Positions 12,101-20,760 of a DNA stretch of 64,000 nucleotides are shown here, piece after piece. Source of the stretch: Lepidodermella squamata (lineage: Eukaryota; Gastrotricha); assembly GCA_047495785.1 (NCBI GenBank), contig JBLDXI010000024.1:4402001-4466000 (forward strand), given 5' to 3'. Under the pieces are notes generated by a model. That model was not told the DNA's origin, did no database searches, and saw only the letters and a list, made by a program, of their open reading frames with translations. The first letter of the stretch is position 1; each line of letters opens with the position of its first letter. The position numbers and the translations under genes were made by a program.

Positions 12101-15100
12101 TTCTCAAGCCTTTCGACTTTTGAGGACTTGCCAGCCGATGCTTGCGAATTACAACGATGCTACGGTTACCATCTCAAGGTAGGATTCGCCAAGGCGCGGA
12201 ACACCCATTCAAGGAAAAAGCGCGATGCATCTGAAGCGAACGCTGATGATGATTTCGAGCTTGATCCCAGTTCGACTGAATCCGCAGTTACTTTCAAATC
12301 GTCATATTTTGGAGATTTTGGGGCCGATCTGGTGATATCCCCCAACACCATTGAATTCTCTGACATCTTCGCAAATTTCGCCACGCTAGTGTCAGACAAC
12401 GCATTCGTTCTCGCATTCCAAGTTGCCGCTGTTGTGTTCTTCATCGTCGGAGTTATTGTCGTTTGGCGATTTGACAAGCTGGACATCAAGGACTGGGCTT
12501 TCATGCCCTTGAAGAGCAATAAGCCATACGAGACGCACAAATATCTCGTTTCCGTCGATCACTTCGGCGTTAAAAATTATCATCTGAAGCCTGTGGTCCT
12601 ACTTCGAGCTTACGGTGATATCAGTGATACAAACTGGCGGGTCCTTGAAGATTGCGAGAGAGAATCGAATTTCGACGGAAGGAGACCAGCAAATTTCATG
12701 ATGACTACAACGCTGCCAATTGGTCACATCGAAGCAATTGAAATTCGAATTCACAGCCGATTCAGGGCCCCCCATGGAAGCAAGCCTCTTCAGATGCAGA
12801 TAGACAAAGTTGTGATGGTCGATATCGAAAAGGGGCAAAAGTTCGTTTTCTTGACCAAGGCTCCCATGAAAAGTGGAGAGATGAAGTTCAAAGAGCTTGC
12901 GACTGAGGATGAGATCAAAGGCTTCAAGTACTTGGTCAGCGCTCATTCTCGAGTTGGCTTGTTCAGCTCTCATCCATGGCTATCGATCGGGAGACGCCCC
13001 CTCCCAAGTAGCTGGACCAGATGCGAACGCCTGGCATGTGTGGTTAGTGCCCTTTTCATGGCCATGCTAGTGAATGCAATGTTTTACGGGAAAGAGAGCA
13101 AATCACCCCGAGTCGGCGTCAATATCGGAGGATTCTTCCGCCTGTCCTGGTTCACGGTCTACACAAGTTTCATCGGATGCGTCATCGTCATCCCTCCAAC
13201 TGCGATAATGGCCTTCATTTTCAAACGAATTCGACGTCGATCGGCTGAGAATAGCCAATACACAACAATATTCAACGTGGCTCTGGGATTAAAGCGAAGA
13301 TATGTCGACAGTAATGATGAGAAGAAGTCATTTCAGCTTCCTTACTACTGCGCTATCATTGCATGGATTTGTAAGTCTATCATCTTATATCAATTTCTTG
13401 TTAAATTAAGCGTGTTATAGTGGTCGCTGGCTGTGTTGGAGTCTCTTCATTCTTCATCGTCATGTACAGCCTGATGTGGGGCAAGGAGAAATCGCTGCAG
13501 TGGCTCAGTGGAATGGTCATGAGTGTTGTTCAGGACATAGTTATCATTCAAACAGTCAAGGTTGCATTGTTGTCTATCTGCAGTTCAACTTTGTTGTCTC
13601 TGCCTGATGACGGTCTCGACATTGGCAAGGTGACATTCTCGAAGAATAGCTCCAATAAGAAATCAGAGCTTTTCAAGCGCATGCGGAACATCATCGCAGG
13701 AATTTTCCACCACATCATTTACGTTGTTGCGTTTGCAATTGTGATCTCAGCAACGCAGAACAGGCTGGCCTATCAACAAATCGGGGACTTGAAGCCTTTG
13801 GTTGAGATGCGTGATGTAGCCCAGATGGGCGTGATCAATGAATACAGTAAAATTTACTCGTGGCTGAATAACAAACTTCTGCCGCAATTTTTCACTGCCA
13901 ACCAGTTGAGCAAGGGCTTGAAATTCAACTTGAAAAATATCTATCAAGTTTTAAATCACGATGTGGTAGTTCTCGGCCCCGTTCGCTTGCGACAACATAG
14001 AGTCCAATCGGGTAAGTAGGCTTCATTTCATTAGAAAATGCATGTGAAAGCGTTGGAATATTCCAGCGCCTTGCCTGTTAGAGACTTCCCCGGCTCCTCA
14101 GTATGTCAAGAAATTTGCAGATCTTCTCGTGGTCAATACAACGAAATGTCAGAATCAATACGTTGGTCAACTTGGAGTCGGAGCGGACACTGAGACCAGA
14201 CAGTTTTCGAATTTCAATTGGACGTACAACGTGGATACCAATGCGTGGTTGCCAGAGAACGTAACGACAGAGCAGGCTCCGTGGATTCATCGAGAAGACA
14301 GTGGGATTCCTTACTCGGGCTGGCAAGCTACCTACACTAGCGGTGGTTACTACGTCGACATACCTGTCACCCTTGCGAAGGCTCAAGCCTTCGTTGCTGG
14401 GCTTCAGTCAAGGAGATGGCTTGACAATGCAACTTCAGTCTTGTTCGTCGATATGGTTTTATTTAATGCCCAGGTCAACTTGTTTATAGCAGTTAAAGTT
14501 GTGTTCGAAGCCTTGAGTGCTGGAGGAATGACTTATCACGCGAGAATGTACCCTCTGCAGCTGTACCAATACATTGGAGCCGGTTCAATCTTCATCTTCG
14601 CCATTCAAGCCATCTGGATATTGCTTGTTTTCTCGCATCTGGTCAAGGTTTTCATCAAAATGAAGAAGGAAGGATTCACAAAGTTCCGAAAAGATGGATG
14701 GAACTTGTTGGAGCTGTGCCAGATATTGATAGCCTTGGCCATCGTTGGCTTGTTCATTGCTCGAATTCTTGTTGTTATGAAGGCTGTTACTAGACTTCAA
14801 ACCGATCGAACTTCATTTGTAAATTTCGATCTTCTGGTCAATTGGGAAGCTTTGATGGCCAACTTGTACGGCATCACTTTTTTCATGACGATGTTGCTGT
14901 TTTTTCGCCATCTCACCTTCAACAAATATTGGTGTATCTTCTTGGGGACCCTCTCCAAGGGCAAAGGCGACCTGTCATCTTTCCTCTTCGCTTTTGTTCT
15001 AATAACTGTTCTTTTCGCTGAACTTGGTTACCTGAGTCTAAACACGACTTGTGACGAGTTTCAATCGTTCACCGCTTCGATTATGACCCTGGTTCAGAAT

Positions 15101-15748
15101 ATCATCGGAGTAACTGGGTCTCTGATGTCACTGAGTTTCACATCGCGCTTCATCATGTTGTTCTGCATGGCTTACTCAACAATTGTCATGTTTCTGGCTG
15201 TTCAGGTCTTCATGACAATCATTTCAGTTACATACAGCCAAGTTGCAGAAAATGTTGAAGAAAACACCAACTGGGACCATGAACTATCGAGCTACATGGC
15301 AGAAGAATTAACCATCACTGTTGCTAAACCCAATGTTGAGCAACGAACCACTGCTCCAGTTTTTAAACCTGTTGGAGAACGCAATTTGGCAAAACGTGAG
15401 AATTTTCAAAAAATGATGCTTCCATTACATCCTATTACCTTAGTGGAACTTTCAATCCACCGCTTGACGCGGCTTGTTGAGGCGAAAATATCGGACGAAA
15501 CCCTTGAACGCGTTGCGAAACGCGAACGTTGCCTAATGCATTGGATGGATTTGAAACTGCGCGCATTACGCAATCGAAGATGGACGAAACCTGCTCAGTT
15601 TAAGGTCAATGCTATGCCTAGTCCGAAATTGCTTTTGGGAATGCCCAGTAAGAAGCTGCTTGCCAGCTTCCCGGTCGGACAGGTTCGTGGAATGTACCCC
15701 AAGAAACAGGGCGGTGACAGACAATTGAATCCCTACTCTACACATTGA
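711..15748 (+). CDS. Polycystin-1-like channel receptor with EGF, discoidin, FReD, PAN and sushi modules (copy A)
   Basis: Predicted type I, 11-TM surface protein of the PKD1 family, 3,724 codons in 36 exons; all junction phases agree. Exons: 711-759, 808-924, 984-1112, 1170-1265, 2207-2398, 2453-2644, 2698-2805, 2856-2954, 3005-3133, 3186-3194, 3247-3545, 3594-3825, 3885-4298, 4357-4456, 5264-5296, 5351-5472, 5532-6203, 6254-6399, 6778-6886, 6934-7332, 7386-7553, 7609-9096, 9189-9290, 9343-9444, 9501-9596, 9654-9758, 9811-9912, 9964-10059, 10116-10211, 10264-10365, 10417-10629, 10684-11219, 11273-13370, 13421-14011, 14067-15395, 15444-15748. The start was chosen because ATG 711 opens a hydrophobic signal peptide ([11 protein letters not shown]...) and exon 1 is 49 nt in all three copies. 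The 3' end is a TGA after ...LNPYSTH. Expression and cleavage are not visible from sequence. Splice sites were read by eye and checked by phase and by comparison with copies B and C. Confidence 0.88.
1266..2206. other. Long intron 4 of copy A with SINE/MITE-like remnant
   Basis: This 941-bp intron is long for the gene; most are about 50 bp. The stretch at about 1870-1935 matches the tRNA-like head of the 33653-34696 element (GGGTTTTTATTATA..., then GTGAGGGTTGAATGGTCGAG). A relative of that element is therefore partly preserved here. The matching intron is also long in copy B (21299-21763) and copy C (45594-47214), so this slot has taken insertions repeatedly. Open frames inside it look like chance. 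Confidence 0.5.
3186..3194 (+). other. 9-nt microexon before the discoidin domain (copy A)
   Basis: TTTTGCCCC is preceded by a pyrimidine-rich tract ending CACAG and followed by GTAAGT. It adds three codons in phase 1, giving V-L-P-R-C-E-S across the junctions. The same 9-nt exon with the same flanks is found at 22749-22757 (copy B), 48196-48204 (copy C) and 41274-41282 (relic), each giving xxPRC(E/D)S. Confidence 0.8.
3247..3825 (+). other. Discoidin (F5/8 type C) domain plus short EGF-like module (copy A)
   Basis: Exons 11-12 encode a discoidin-like domain running from CES... to ...VKIWIC. It shows the family pattern: [27 protein letters not shown], a [12 protein letters not shown] strand, FPGYNGVS, and [12 protein letters not shown]. 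Such domains usually bind lipids, glycans or collagen. A cysteine-rich EGF-like end (STCTCPVGY) follows. Copies B (22811-23390) and C (48257-48837) match; C lacks one codon in the GTLFAGY loop. Confidence 0.75.
3885..5472 (+). other. Fibrinogen-related domain 1 (FReD1), copy A
   Basis: Four exons encode a canonical fibrinogen C-terminal domain. Visible motifs are [44 protein letters not shown], and [15 protein letters not shown] across the 4456/5264 junction. In family members the GGWWY.CH..NLNG region forms the ligand pocket. The first internal donor is unusual, GCTG|GTTGGT at 4299, and restores the GNAGDSM sequence. The third intron (4457-5263) is long (807 bp) and holds G-rich, imperfectly inverted sequence but no gene. 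Confidence 0.85.
5532..6203 (+). other. Fibrinogen-related domain 2 (FReD2), copy A
   Basis: A single 672-nt exon encodes a complete FRe[50 protein letters not shown]. The usual GGWWY.CH motif is changed to AWWFKVP...CSDANMNG with an insert, so ligand preference probably differs from FReD1. The exon has the same length in all three copies. Confidence 0.85.
6254..7553 (+). other. Fibrinogen-related domain 3 and sushi-like module (copy A)
   Basis: Exons 18-20 encode a diverged FReD ([41 protein letters not shown]). Exon 21 encodes a short sushi-like module ([18 protein letters not shown]...GPWIYSG). The 378-bp intron at 6400-6777 contains AT-rich sequence with no gene. Copies B and C have the same exon layout (25611-26954 and 51651-52861) and are one codon shorter in the sushi exon. 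Confidence 0.8.
7609..9096 (+). other. FReD4, PAN/apple and three sushi modules in one 1.5-kb exon (copy A)
   Basis: One exon of 1,488 nt encodes several domains. FReD4 has [26 protein letters not shown] and [10 protein letters not shown]. It is followed by a PAN/apple-like module (YKA..YQCSN...[12 protein letters not shown]...[13 protein letters not shown]) and three sushi/CCP modules beginning [15 protein letters not shown] and TRCKDPPIF. Fusion of five domains into one exon, while the EGF modules are one per exon, suggests intron loss or a processed origin of this segment. Confidence 0.82.
9189..10629 (+). other. C-terminal EGF cluster of copy A (ten modules in nine exons)
   Basis: Nine phase-1 exons encode ten modules; the last exon (10417-10629) carries two. 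An eleventh module opens the next exon (10684). Introns are about 50 bp. The first intron of the cluster starts with GC rather than GT (TCG|GCAAGA at 9291), as it does in the other two copies. Confidence 0.85.
10684..12399 (+). other. Eleventh EGF module and GAIN-like stalk with dibasic site (copy A)
   Basis: After the last EGF (about 10684-10790) comes a Ser/Thr/Ala-rich helical segment, then a beta-rich region up to TM1 that occupies the position of the GAIN domain in PKD1 proteins. Its end ([10 protein letters not shown]...[11 protein letters not shown]) aligns with the HLTxFG...PN.I.F block after the GPS cleavage site. The GPS cysteines, tryptophans and the HLT/S cleavage tripeptide are absent. 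A furin-type RKKR motif lies about 30 residues upstream (12212-12223) and is kept in copy B (32402-32413, RKRR) and copy C (58390-58401, RKKR). Confidence 0.7.
12400..15395 (+). other. PLAT domain and 11-TM polycystin channel region (copy A)
   Basis: TM1 is about 12400-12474. It is followed by a cytoplasmic PLAT/LH2 domain (about 12538-12870: [32 protein letters not shown]) and the typical WLS...RP...[18 protein letters not shown] entry into TM2 (about 13031). TM3 is at about 13150, TM4 13421, TM5 13500 and TM6 13704. Then come the extracellular polycystin domain (about 13753-14560, with [16 protein letters not shown] and [23 protein letters not shown] split around it), TM7 14586, TM8 14706, TM9 14866, TM10 14971, a pore helix/filter ([11 protein letters not shown]) and TM11 15142. 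The count and order match polycystin-1 topology. Confidence 0.88.
15444..15748 (+). other. Cytoplasmic tail exon of copy A (shortened)
   Basis: The last exon is 305 nt, against 617 nt in copy B and 632 nt in copy C. The start (LELSIHRL) and the end ([11 protein letters not shown]...LNPYSTH) are shared. About 105 codons of the basic, proline-rich middle (KP.APN.SQK in B and C) are missing. This is an in-frame deletion, because reading reaches the conserved stop. The upstream intron (15396-15443) is 48 nt, divisible by three and stop-free. Confidence 0.8.
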
Positions 15749-16713
15749 AAGAGCTTTAATGACATATCAAAACGACTCATGTTAACATGACATAGACATT
15801 TCCAAGATTATTTTGATTGAAATTTGAAATGGAGATTTTATTCGCTTTTTTTATCGCAGCTAAGCTTCTGAATCCTTTTCAGTTTTCTGACGATAGTATT
15901 GAATAAAAACTGACAGGCATTGTAAAGACTTGTCCGCGATTCAAAGAGCAGTAACTTCCTTTCCAAATATATGCATGATTCTCTCCCAGAAGATGTAAGA
16001 TGTAACGATAGCATGCTGATAATTTCGAATCAGCGTAGATTTCTGGGCCGGAATAGCAATCCTGCAAATCCGGTTTCCTGGCTTGGCCTATTCCCTCTCG
16101 TAAGAAAGGCCAGTCGAGCCACTGTTAACACTTGACACATACTTGCAAATCCTCAGAGGGACCATTGGGCTTTCATTCGAGCAGTCTCAGAGGGAGATGC
16201 TGAGAAGGAGGCCTCGGATGTGAGGGTTGTCTCCTCATAACAGTTCACAATCCAACAGGCATATGCGAGATTCTGATTTAGCAAGCCGCCACCTCAGAAA
16301 AATTGAAAAAATCGCATATTGGTTGCGCATACACAGCAAACGTCTGCAGTTGTAGCTGCAAAGCGAGTGGTTGAGATAAGGTCTTAATGGATAAGTCTTG
16401 AGACAGCAGTCGCGGACTTTCGACTTTGTAATTGGTTTTTTACCCCTGGAAAAATCTTGCTGATAATTTCCTGACTTACTTCAACGAAAAAAATAGCGCC
16501 GTGGGATTTAGATTTAAGACACCTGGGATTTAAGACATGTTGACAACTTTGTTTACAGTAATTTGTCGTGTCTGTTTTTTTTTAGTTGCTATCTAAATGG
16601 CTAAAGCACGCCACCATATCAACGGCCTCTTAAGTAAATACTTTTAAAGTCCCGATAATTCTTTATCACCCTTCCAGAAAAAAGAGAGCCCTGTATCAAG
16701 ACAGAAAATCACC
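15749..16713. other. Copy A 3' UTR and upstream region of the transglutaminase-like gene
   Basis: A poly(A) signal AATAAA at 15902-15907 probably ends the copy A transcript. The rest has no supported gene or clear repeat. Confidence 0.45.
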
Positions 16714-16720
16714 TATATAA
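16714..16720 (+). promoter_or_regulatory. TATA box of the transglutaminase-like gene
   Basis: TATATAA lies 58 bp before the ATG at 16778, leaving room for initiation at about 16745 and a short leader. It is the clearest core promoter in the window. Confidence 0.7.
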
Positions 16721-16777
16721 ACCCTGGCTACCGCAACACAGGATCATTTTTTCACAGCGAGTAACTAATTTCCGACA

Positions 16778-18217
16778 ATGAGATCCGTCACAGCAGTCGC
16801 AGTATTCGCGCTATTCGCAGCTGTTGCATTCGGTGCTAAATGGGATAGAAACAACGACCCATCGAGATGGAGCCCAGCCTTCGAATATAAGCTCGAAAAA
16901 CTGCCGCTGAAGGGCAGCACAAAAACCAAGCCGTGGAGTGACACATATTGGCCAAGCTACCAAGGTGGCATCGCCAACCGTTGGCAAGACGAGCAGAACG
17001 ATTCGCCCGGCTTCAACTACCAGCTGCACACTCTGGACGAGCTGAAAAACGGCAGCATTAACATCAACATCCTGTCACCCGCCGAGAAGTTCGACATCTT
17101 CAACTCTCGCTACGACTACCCACTGCTAAACTCTGAATGGCAGCGTTGCAGCCCTGACGATGCGACGTGGGAGGGCATCTGCCACGGCTGGGCTCCAGCT
17201 GCGGTCTTCTACCAACAGCCGAATCCAGTGACGCTTAAAAACAAGGAAGGCCTCGACATCCAATTTGGCTCCAGCGATGTCAAGGCGCTGTTGTCCTATT
17301 TCTTGGCGCAATTCGCTCAAAACCAGGAGAAGACGCAATTCATCGCCAACCGCTGCAACGTCGATCTCAGGAAAAACCCGGAAAAGGGCAACAACCCCGA
17401 GTGCTGGGATGCCAACCCCGGAACATTTCACATCATGCTGGCAAATATGCTAGGTCTGTCTAGCACTGGTTTCGTCGCTGATATCGATCGAAGCTTGGAG
17501 GTCTGGAACCAGCCCATCGCCAGTTACGAGTACACTCTTGGCAACACCAGCGCGCCCAGCCAGAACGCCGCTCCAGGTACCGCGAAGGAGCAATCTGTCA
17601 GCTTCACAATGCACTACACTAAGGAAACCAGGCCAACCGTTTCAGCCCACGATGCGCTGATCCTAGACAAGCAGTACGAATACGTTCTAGACCTGGACGC
17701 CGATGGCAACATTCTCGGCGGCTCGTACGACGAGGAGCAATGGGATCGTCTCGACTTCATGTGGGCCGAGGAAGTGCCGGCTTTCTATGGCTACTTCGCG
17801 TCGCTGGACGCCATCTACAGGGCGGCGACTGGCACCCAAGACCAGCCACGCTTCTACTCTCGCGCGAGAACTCTGGCGAACTTCCACCCGAATGTCGTCA
17901 CCACCGGTAGCATCAGCCTGCCGTCGTACGACGACAACTCGCGCCATGCGTGGTTCGTGCCAGCTGCCACTGACTCGAGTCTCCGTCTTCGCTTCAATTC
18001 GTTCAACACTCGTCGCCACACGGACTTTGTTCGCGTTTTCGAGGTCGAGAACGGCAACATCGGCGCCCCTCTGGCTGTGCTCCACGGAAACACGCTGCCG
18101 AGTGAAATCGTTGTTCGCCCGGGTGTTTCTGCTCTCATCACGTTCAACGTCGACCATATGGCTGCTCGCCGCAAGTCGTCTGTATTCGGAACTGGTTTCG
18201 AGCTTTCTGTTTTGTGA
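16778..18217 (+). CDS. Secreted transglutaminase-elicitor-like protein with CUB-like C-terminus
   Basis: Intronless gene of 479 codons. Residues 1-19 are a clear signal peptide (MRSVTAVAVFALFAAVAFGA), so the product is secreted. The central part resembles the TGase-elicitor family (Phytophthora GP42), known as calcium-dependent protein cross-linking enzymes. The segment WEGICHGWAPAA has a candidate catalytic Cys at residue 135, and VWNQP at 242-246 matches the start of the Pep-13 surface fragment of GP42. Residues from about 366 (17875 on) form a CUB-like beta-sandwich (DFVRVFEVENG...LPSEIVV.PG.SALITF), without the usual CUB cysteines. Codon use is visibly richer in G/C-ending codons than in the flanking genes. 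Family assignment is from recognised motifs, not a search; enzymatic activity is not proven. No frame damage is seen. Confidence 0.75.
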   Translation: MRSVTAVAVFALFAAVAFGAKWDRNNDPSRWSPAFEYKLEKLPLKGSTKTKPWSDTYWPSYQGGIANRWQDEQNDSPGFNYQLHTLDELKNGSININILSPAEKFDIFNSRYDYPLLNSEWQRCSPDDATWEGICHGWAPAAVFYQQPNPVTLKNKEGLDIQFGSSDVKALLSYFLAQFAQNQEKTQFIANRCNVDLRKNPEKGNNPECWDANPGTFHIMLANMLGLSSTGFVADIDRSLEVWNQPIASYEYTLGNTSAPSQNAAPGTAKEQSVSFTMHYTKETRPTVSAHDALILDKQYEYVLDLDADGNILGGSYDEEQWDRLDFMWAEEVPAFYGYFASLDAIYRAATGTQDQPRFYSRARTLANFHPNVVTTGSISLPSYDDNSRHAWFVPAATDSSLRLRFNSFNTRRHTDFVRVFEVENGNIGAPLAVLHGNTLPSEIVVRPGVSALITFNVDHMAARRKSSVFGTGFELSVL

Positions 18218-18307
18218 TCTGTAATCGGAAATACTTGATGAATATCAATTTGAGTGACACGCTTGTCACGACTTCCAGAAAGATAATGTTTCATTTCAAG
18301 AAGTTCC

Positions 18308-18313
18308 AATAAA
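18308..18313 (+). terminator. Poly(A) signal of the transglutaminase-like gene
   Basis: AATAAA lies 91 bp after the stop codon, followed by T-rich sequence, as expected for a short animal 3' UTR. Confidence 0.65.
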
Positions 18314-18319
18314 TAATAC

Positions 18320-20760
18320 CTATGTTTATTGCTGCACTATTTTTTCAGCCCGCATCTTGTTGGTGTCATCAGTGAGCGGCTTTCAGAGGAGGGGAGGAGG
18401 GAGAAGAGTACAGGGGCTATCATCGTGCGAAGCATGATCCGAAGAAAACCCAGCCGAAGAAACTAAATGTTCCAAGAAAAATGAGCGTGTTCGTTTTGAG
18501 CGTGTTCCAGTTTGCAGTGGAAAATGTTCAAAGTTTCCCGCATCGATCGTTTTCCGGGTGCAATCATTAGTCATTGAGGCAAAAGGCAAATACAGCAGAC
18601 AATTTCCCCTCCAGCGTCCAGTTATTTTCACCTCCATTTACTATATATCAGAGTTACTATATAAGGTTACAGGGACTGCGCTAAATGATGCAGCCTTAGC
18701 AAACAGTAACAATGTAGATTATTTTTACATTTTGCGCGTTTTGCGCGCCATAGCAGTGAGCCGGTAATAGAAAAAAATGGCGTAAAACTTTATTTTTGCA
18801 TCTTCGCCAAGTCAGTCGTGAGCCTGATCGCTAGAAAACAGTATTTTTATCTACGCATCAAACGCATTACGCAGTGCGTAGAATTTTCGACCACTCTCCT
18901 TTTTTATCGTACATTTCGTTAGAAGCGTTGGGTAGAACGTCGCCATTATTCGGCCTTCACTTGCTCCACCGTTGCGAAGGTTGGCGTGCGATCAAAGTTT
19001 TGACTCAGTCGAACAAACTCAATGGTGGCCAAGCATGACGTAAGCTTCGTCACGGTGCACGGTGCGTTCCAGTCGTCGAAACTGGTCCAGCAGGCCATCA
19101 CACTCCAATGATTTTATGAGATCTTTCTTCTTCGAGATATTTAATGCTAAAAGAATTGCGGAAATTTTCGACCATTCTCCTTTTTAATTGTCCCATTTCC
19201 GGCACGCTGTTATGGTACGTAGTTTCTTATGTGTAGCGCAGAGGAAGAAGTTCGCCTACAGTATCGATTTCGAAAGAGCTGAATTTCGAAAGGCCGAGAA
19301 TGTCTGCAAGCTACAGCGTTCCAACAAACAATACAATGCGACAAAGTTGCTAATCGTAAATTATTAATTAAATTCGCAGCGAAAAAAGAGCAAGTGAACC
19401 ACCTTGATGGAACGGGGCCAGCACATAATGCTTGTCTGTTTGACATACTTCCCTCTTATTTACGTGTAAATATTCTGATGCGGTGCTCATGTTGGTTGGG
19501 AAATAAAAGCAAAGGCAAAGCGTATTTCGATCTAGATCTAGATAGCTATCGGCTTGATCGCAGTAACGCGTCTTTGGTTAGCGAAAATCACATTAGATCA
19601 AAATCCACGCAATAACACAAATGTGGATTATGAAAATGAGCGTTCATTATAATAAAATGTTTACTAGGAGCGGGGAGTAAGACTAATAATCTTATTGCTT
19701 ATCGAGAAAGACGTAGGCATGTTCAAAGACTCGTGATTCTTATAGTCTGATTCGACAGCATGCGTGAGTTTCCAATTTCCAATAATTTCGCATATTTCAT
19801 TATATCTCTAGCGAATGCAATGCTAAATAGAGATACATGCAAACAACAAGATTTATTCTGAAATTTGAAAGTCTTACTTATATTGTAATCTTCATATCAA
19901 GCTACTTCAAAATTCGAAGTGCTAGGGTGTTGAAAAAATAATGGTTGGGCTATTTTTGGAGTTGAACTTTGGCCAGACAACACGCGATTGATGTTTAGCT
20001 AACCTGTCCGACCTGTCCACTTTGAGCATAAAAAGTGGTTATACAATTCCCGTCAATAATCTTCAAAGAGACTAAATTCTTACTTGAAATCTCATTGCCA
20101 ATTTTACCGAGAAAAACTGTGAAGAAATCCTAGAAGACGGATTTTGAAAAACAGACCCGTATCCGCCCAAACTCGGCCCGTGGACAACTCTGAGGCCAAC
20201 CATTATTTCTTGAACACTCTGGATACAAGTTTTCATCTTTTTGCGGTGCCACCGCTCTTATATAAAGTGCGTATCCAAATATAAGAGCGATGAGCTGATA
20301 AAAAATTGATTAGGATCCAATAGCTATGTAATACCAGTAATAGGAAAACGCGAAAGTTTCTCATTGTTCATAAACAGTGGAGATAAATTGTAGACATCAA
20401 ATGGAACCGCAGTTAGACTCGTAGACATTTGTTGTTAGCATAAAAAATGCGATACAAGTACCATATCTTCATAAAATGCTGTGGATTCAAAAATAACTTG
20501 GAGGAATACAGACGAAATGTATCTGTTTAATTATGAATGCCGGCCAACAATGGCTGACATCACACGAAGGAGCTGGCCAACCTCGAAGACAATTTACATT
20601 TTGAAATGTGTAAATAAGGAATGCAACATTGATGACAAAGCTATTGCTAGCCGGAAAATTCTAGCAAAATGAATGGATCTTGCTTGGCAACACGAGCTGG
20701 AGTGAATAAAATATAAGAAATACTGATGATTTTGCTGTCTACTTCCAATAACAATCCAGC
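18320..20760. other. Intergenic region between the transglutaminase-like gene and copy B
   Basis: No gene is supported. A short direct repeat (AATTTTCGACCACTCTCC at about 18881 and AATTTTCGACCATTCTCC at about 19167) and one MITE-like inverted pair (19924-20220) are visible. A further inverted pair, CGCTCTTATAT and ATATAAGAGCG, lies at about 20253-20287. The conserved upstream block of the polycystin copies occurs at about 20620. Confidence 0.4.
19924..20220. repeat. Small MITE-like inverted-repeat element
   Basis: The 25-nt ends are inverted copies with a few mismatches (AGGGTGTTGAAAAAATAATG at the left; AGAGTGTTCAAGAAATAATG on the reverse strand at the right). The interior has no coding potential and no clear target-site duplication. 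Confidence 0.4.

Noticed and set aside
17687-18309. Reverse and alternate-frame ORFs over the transglutaminase-like gene
   Set aside because: Shadows of a long, G/C-rich sense frame that has signal peptide and family motifs.
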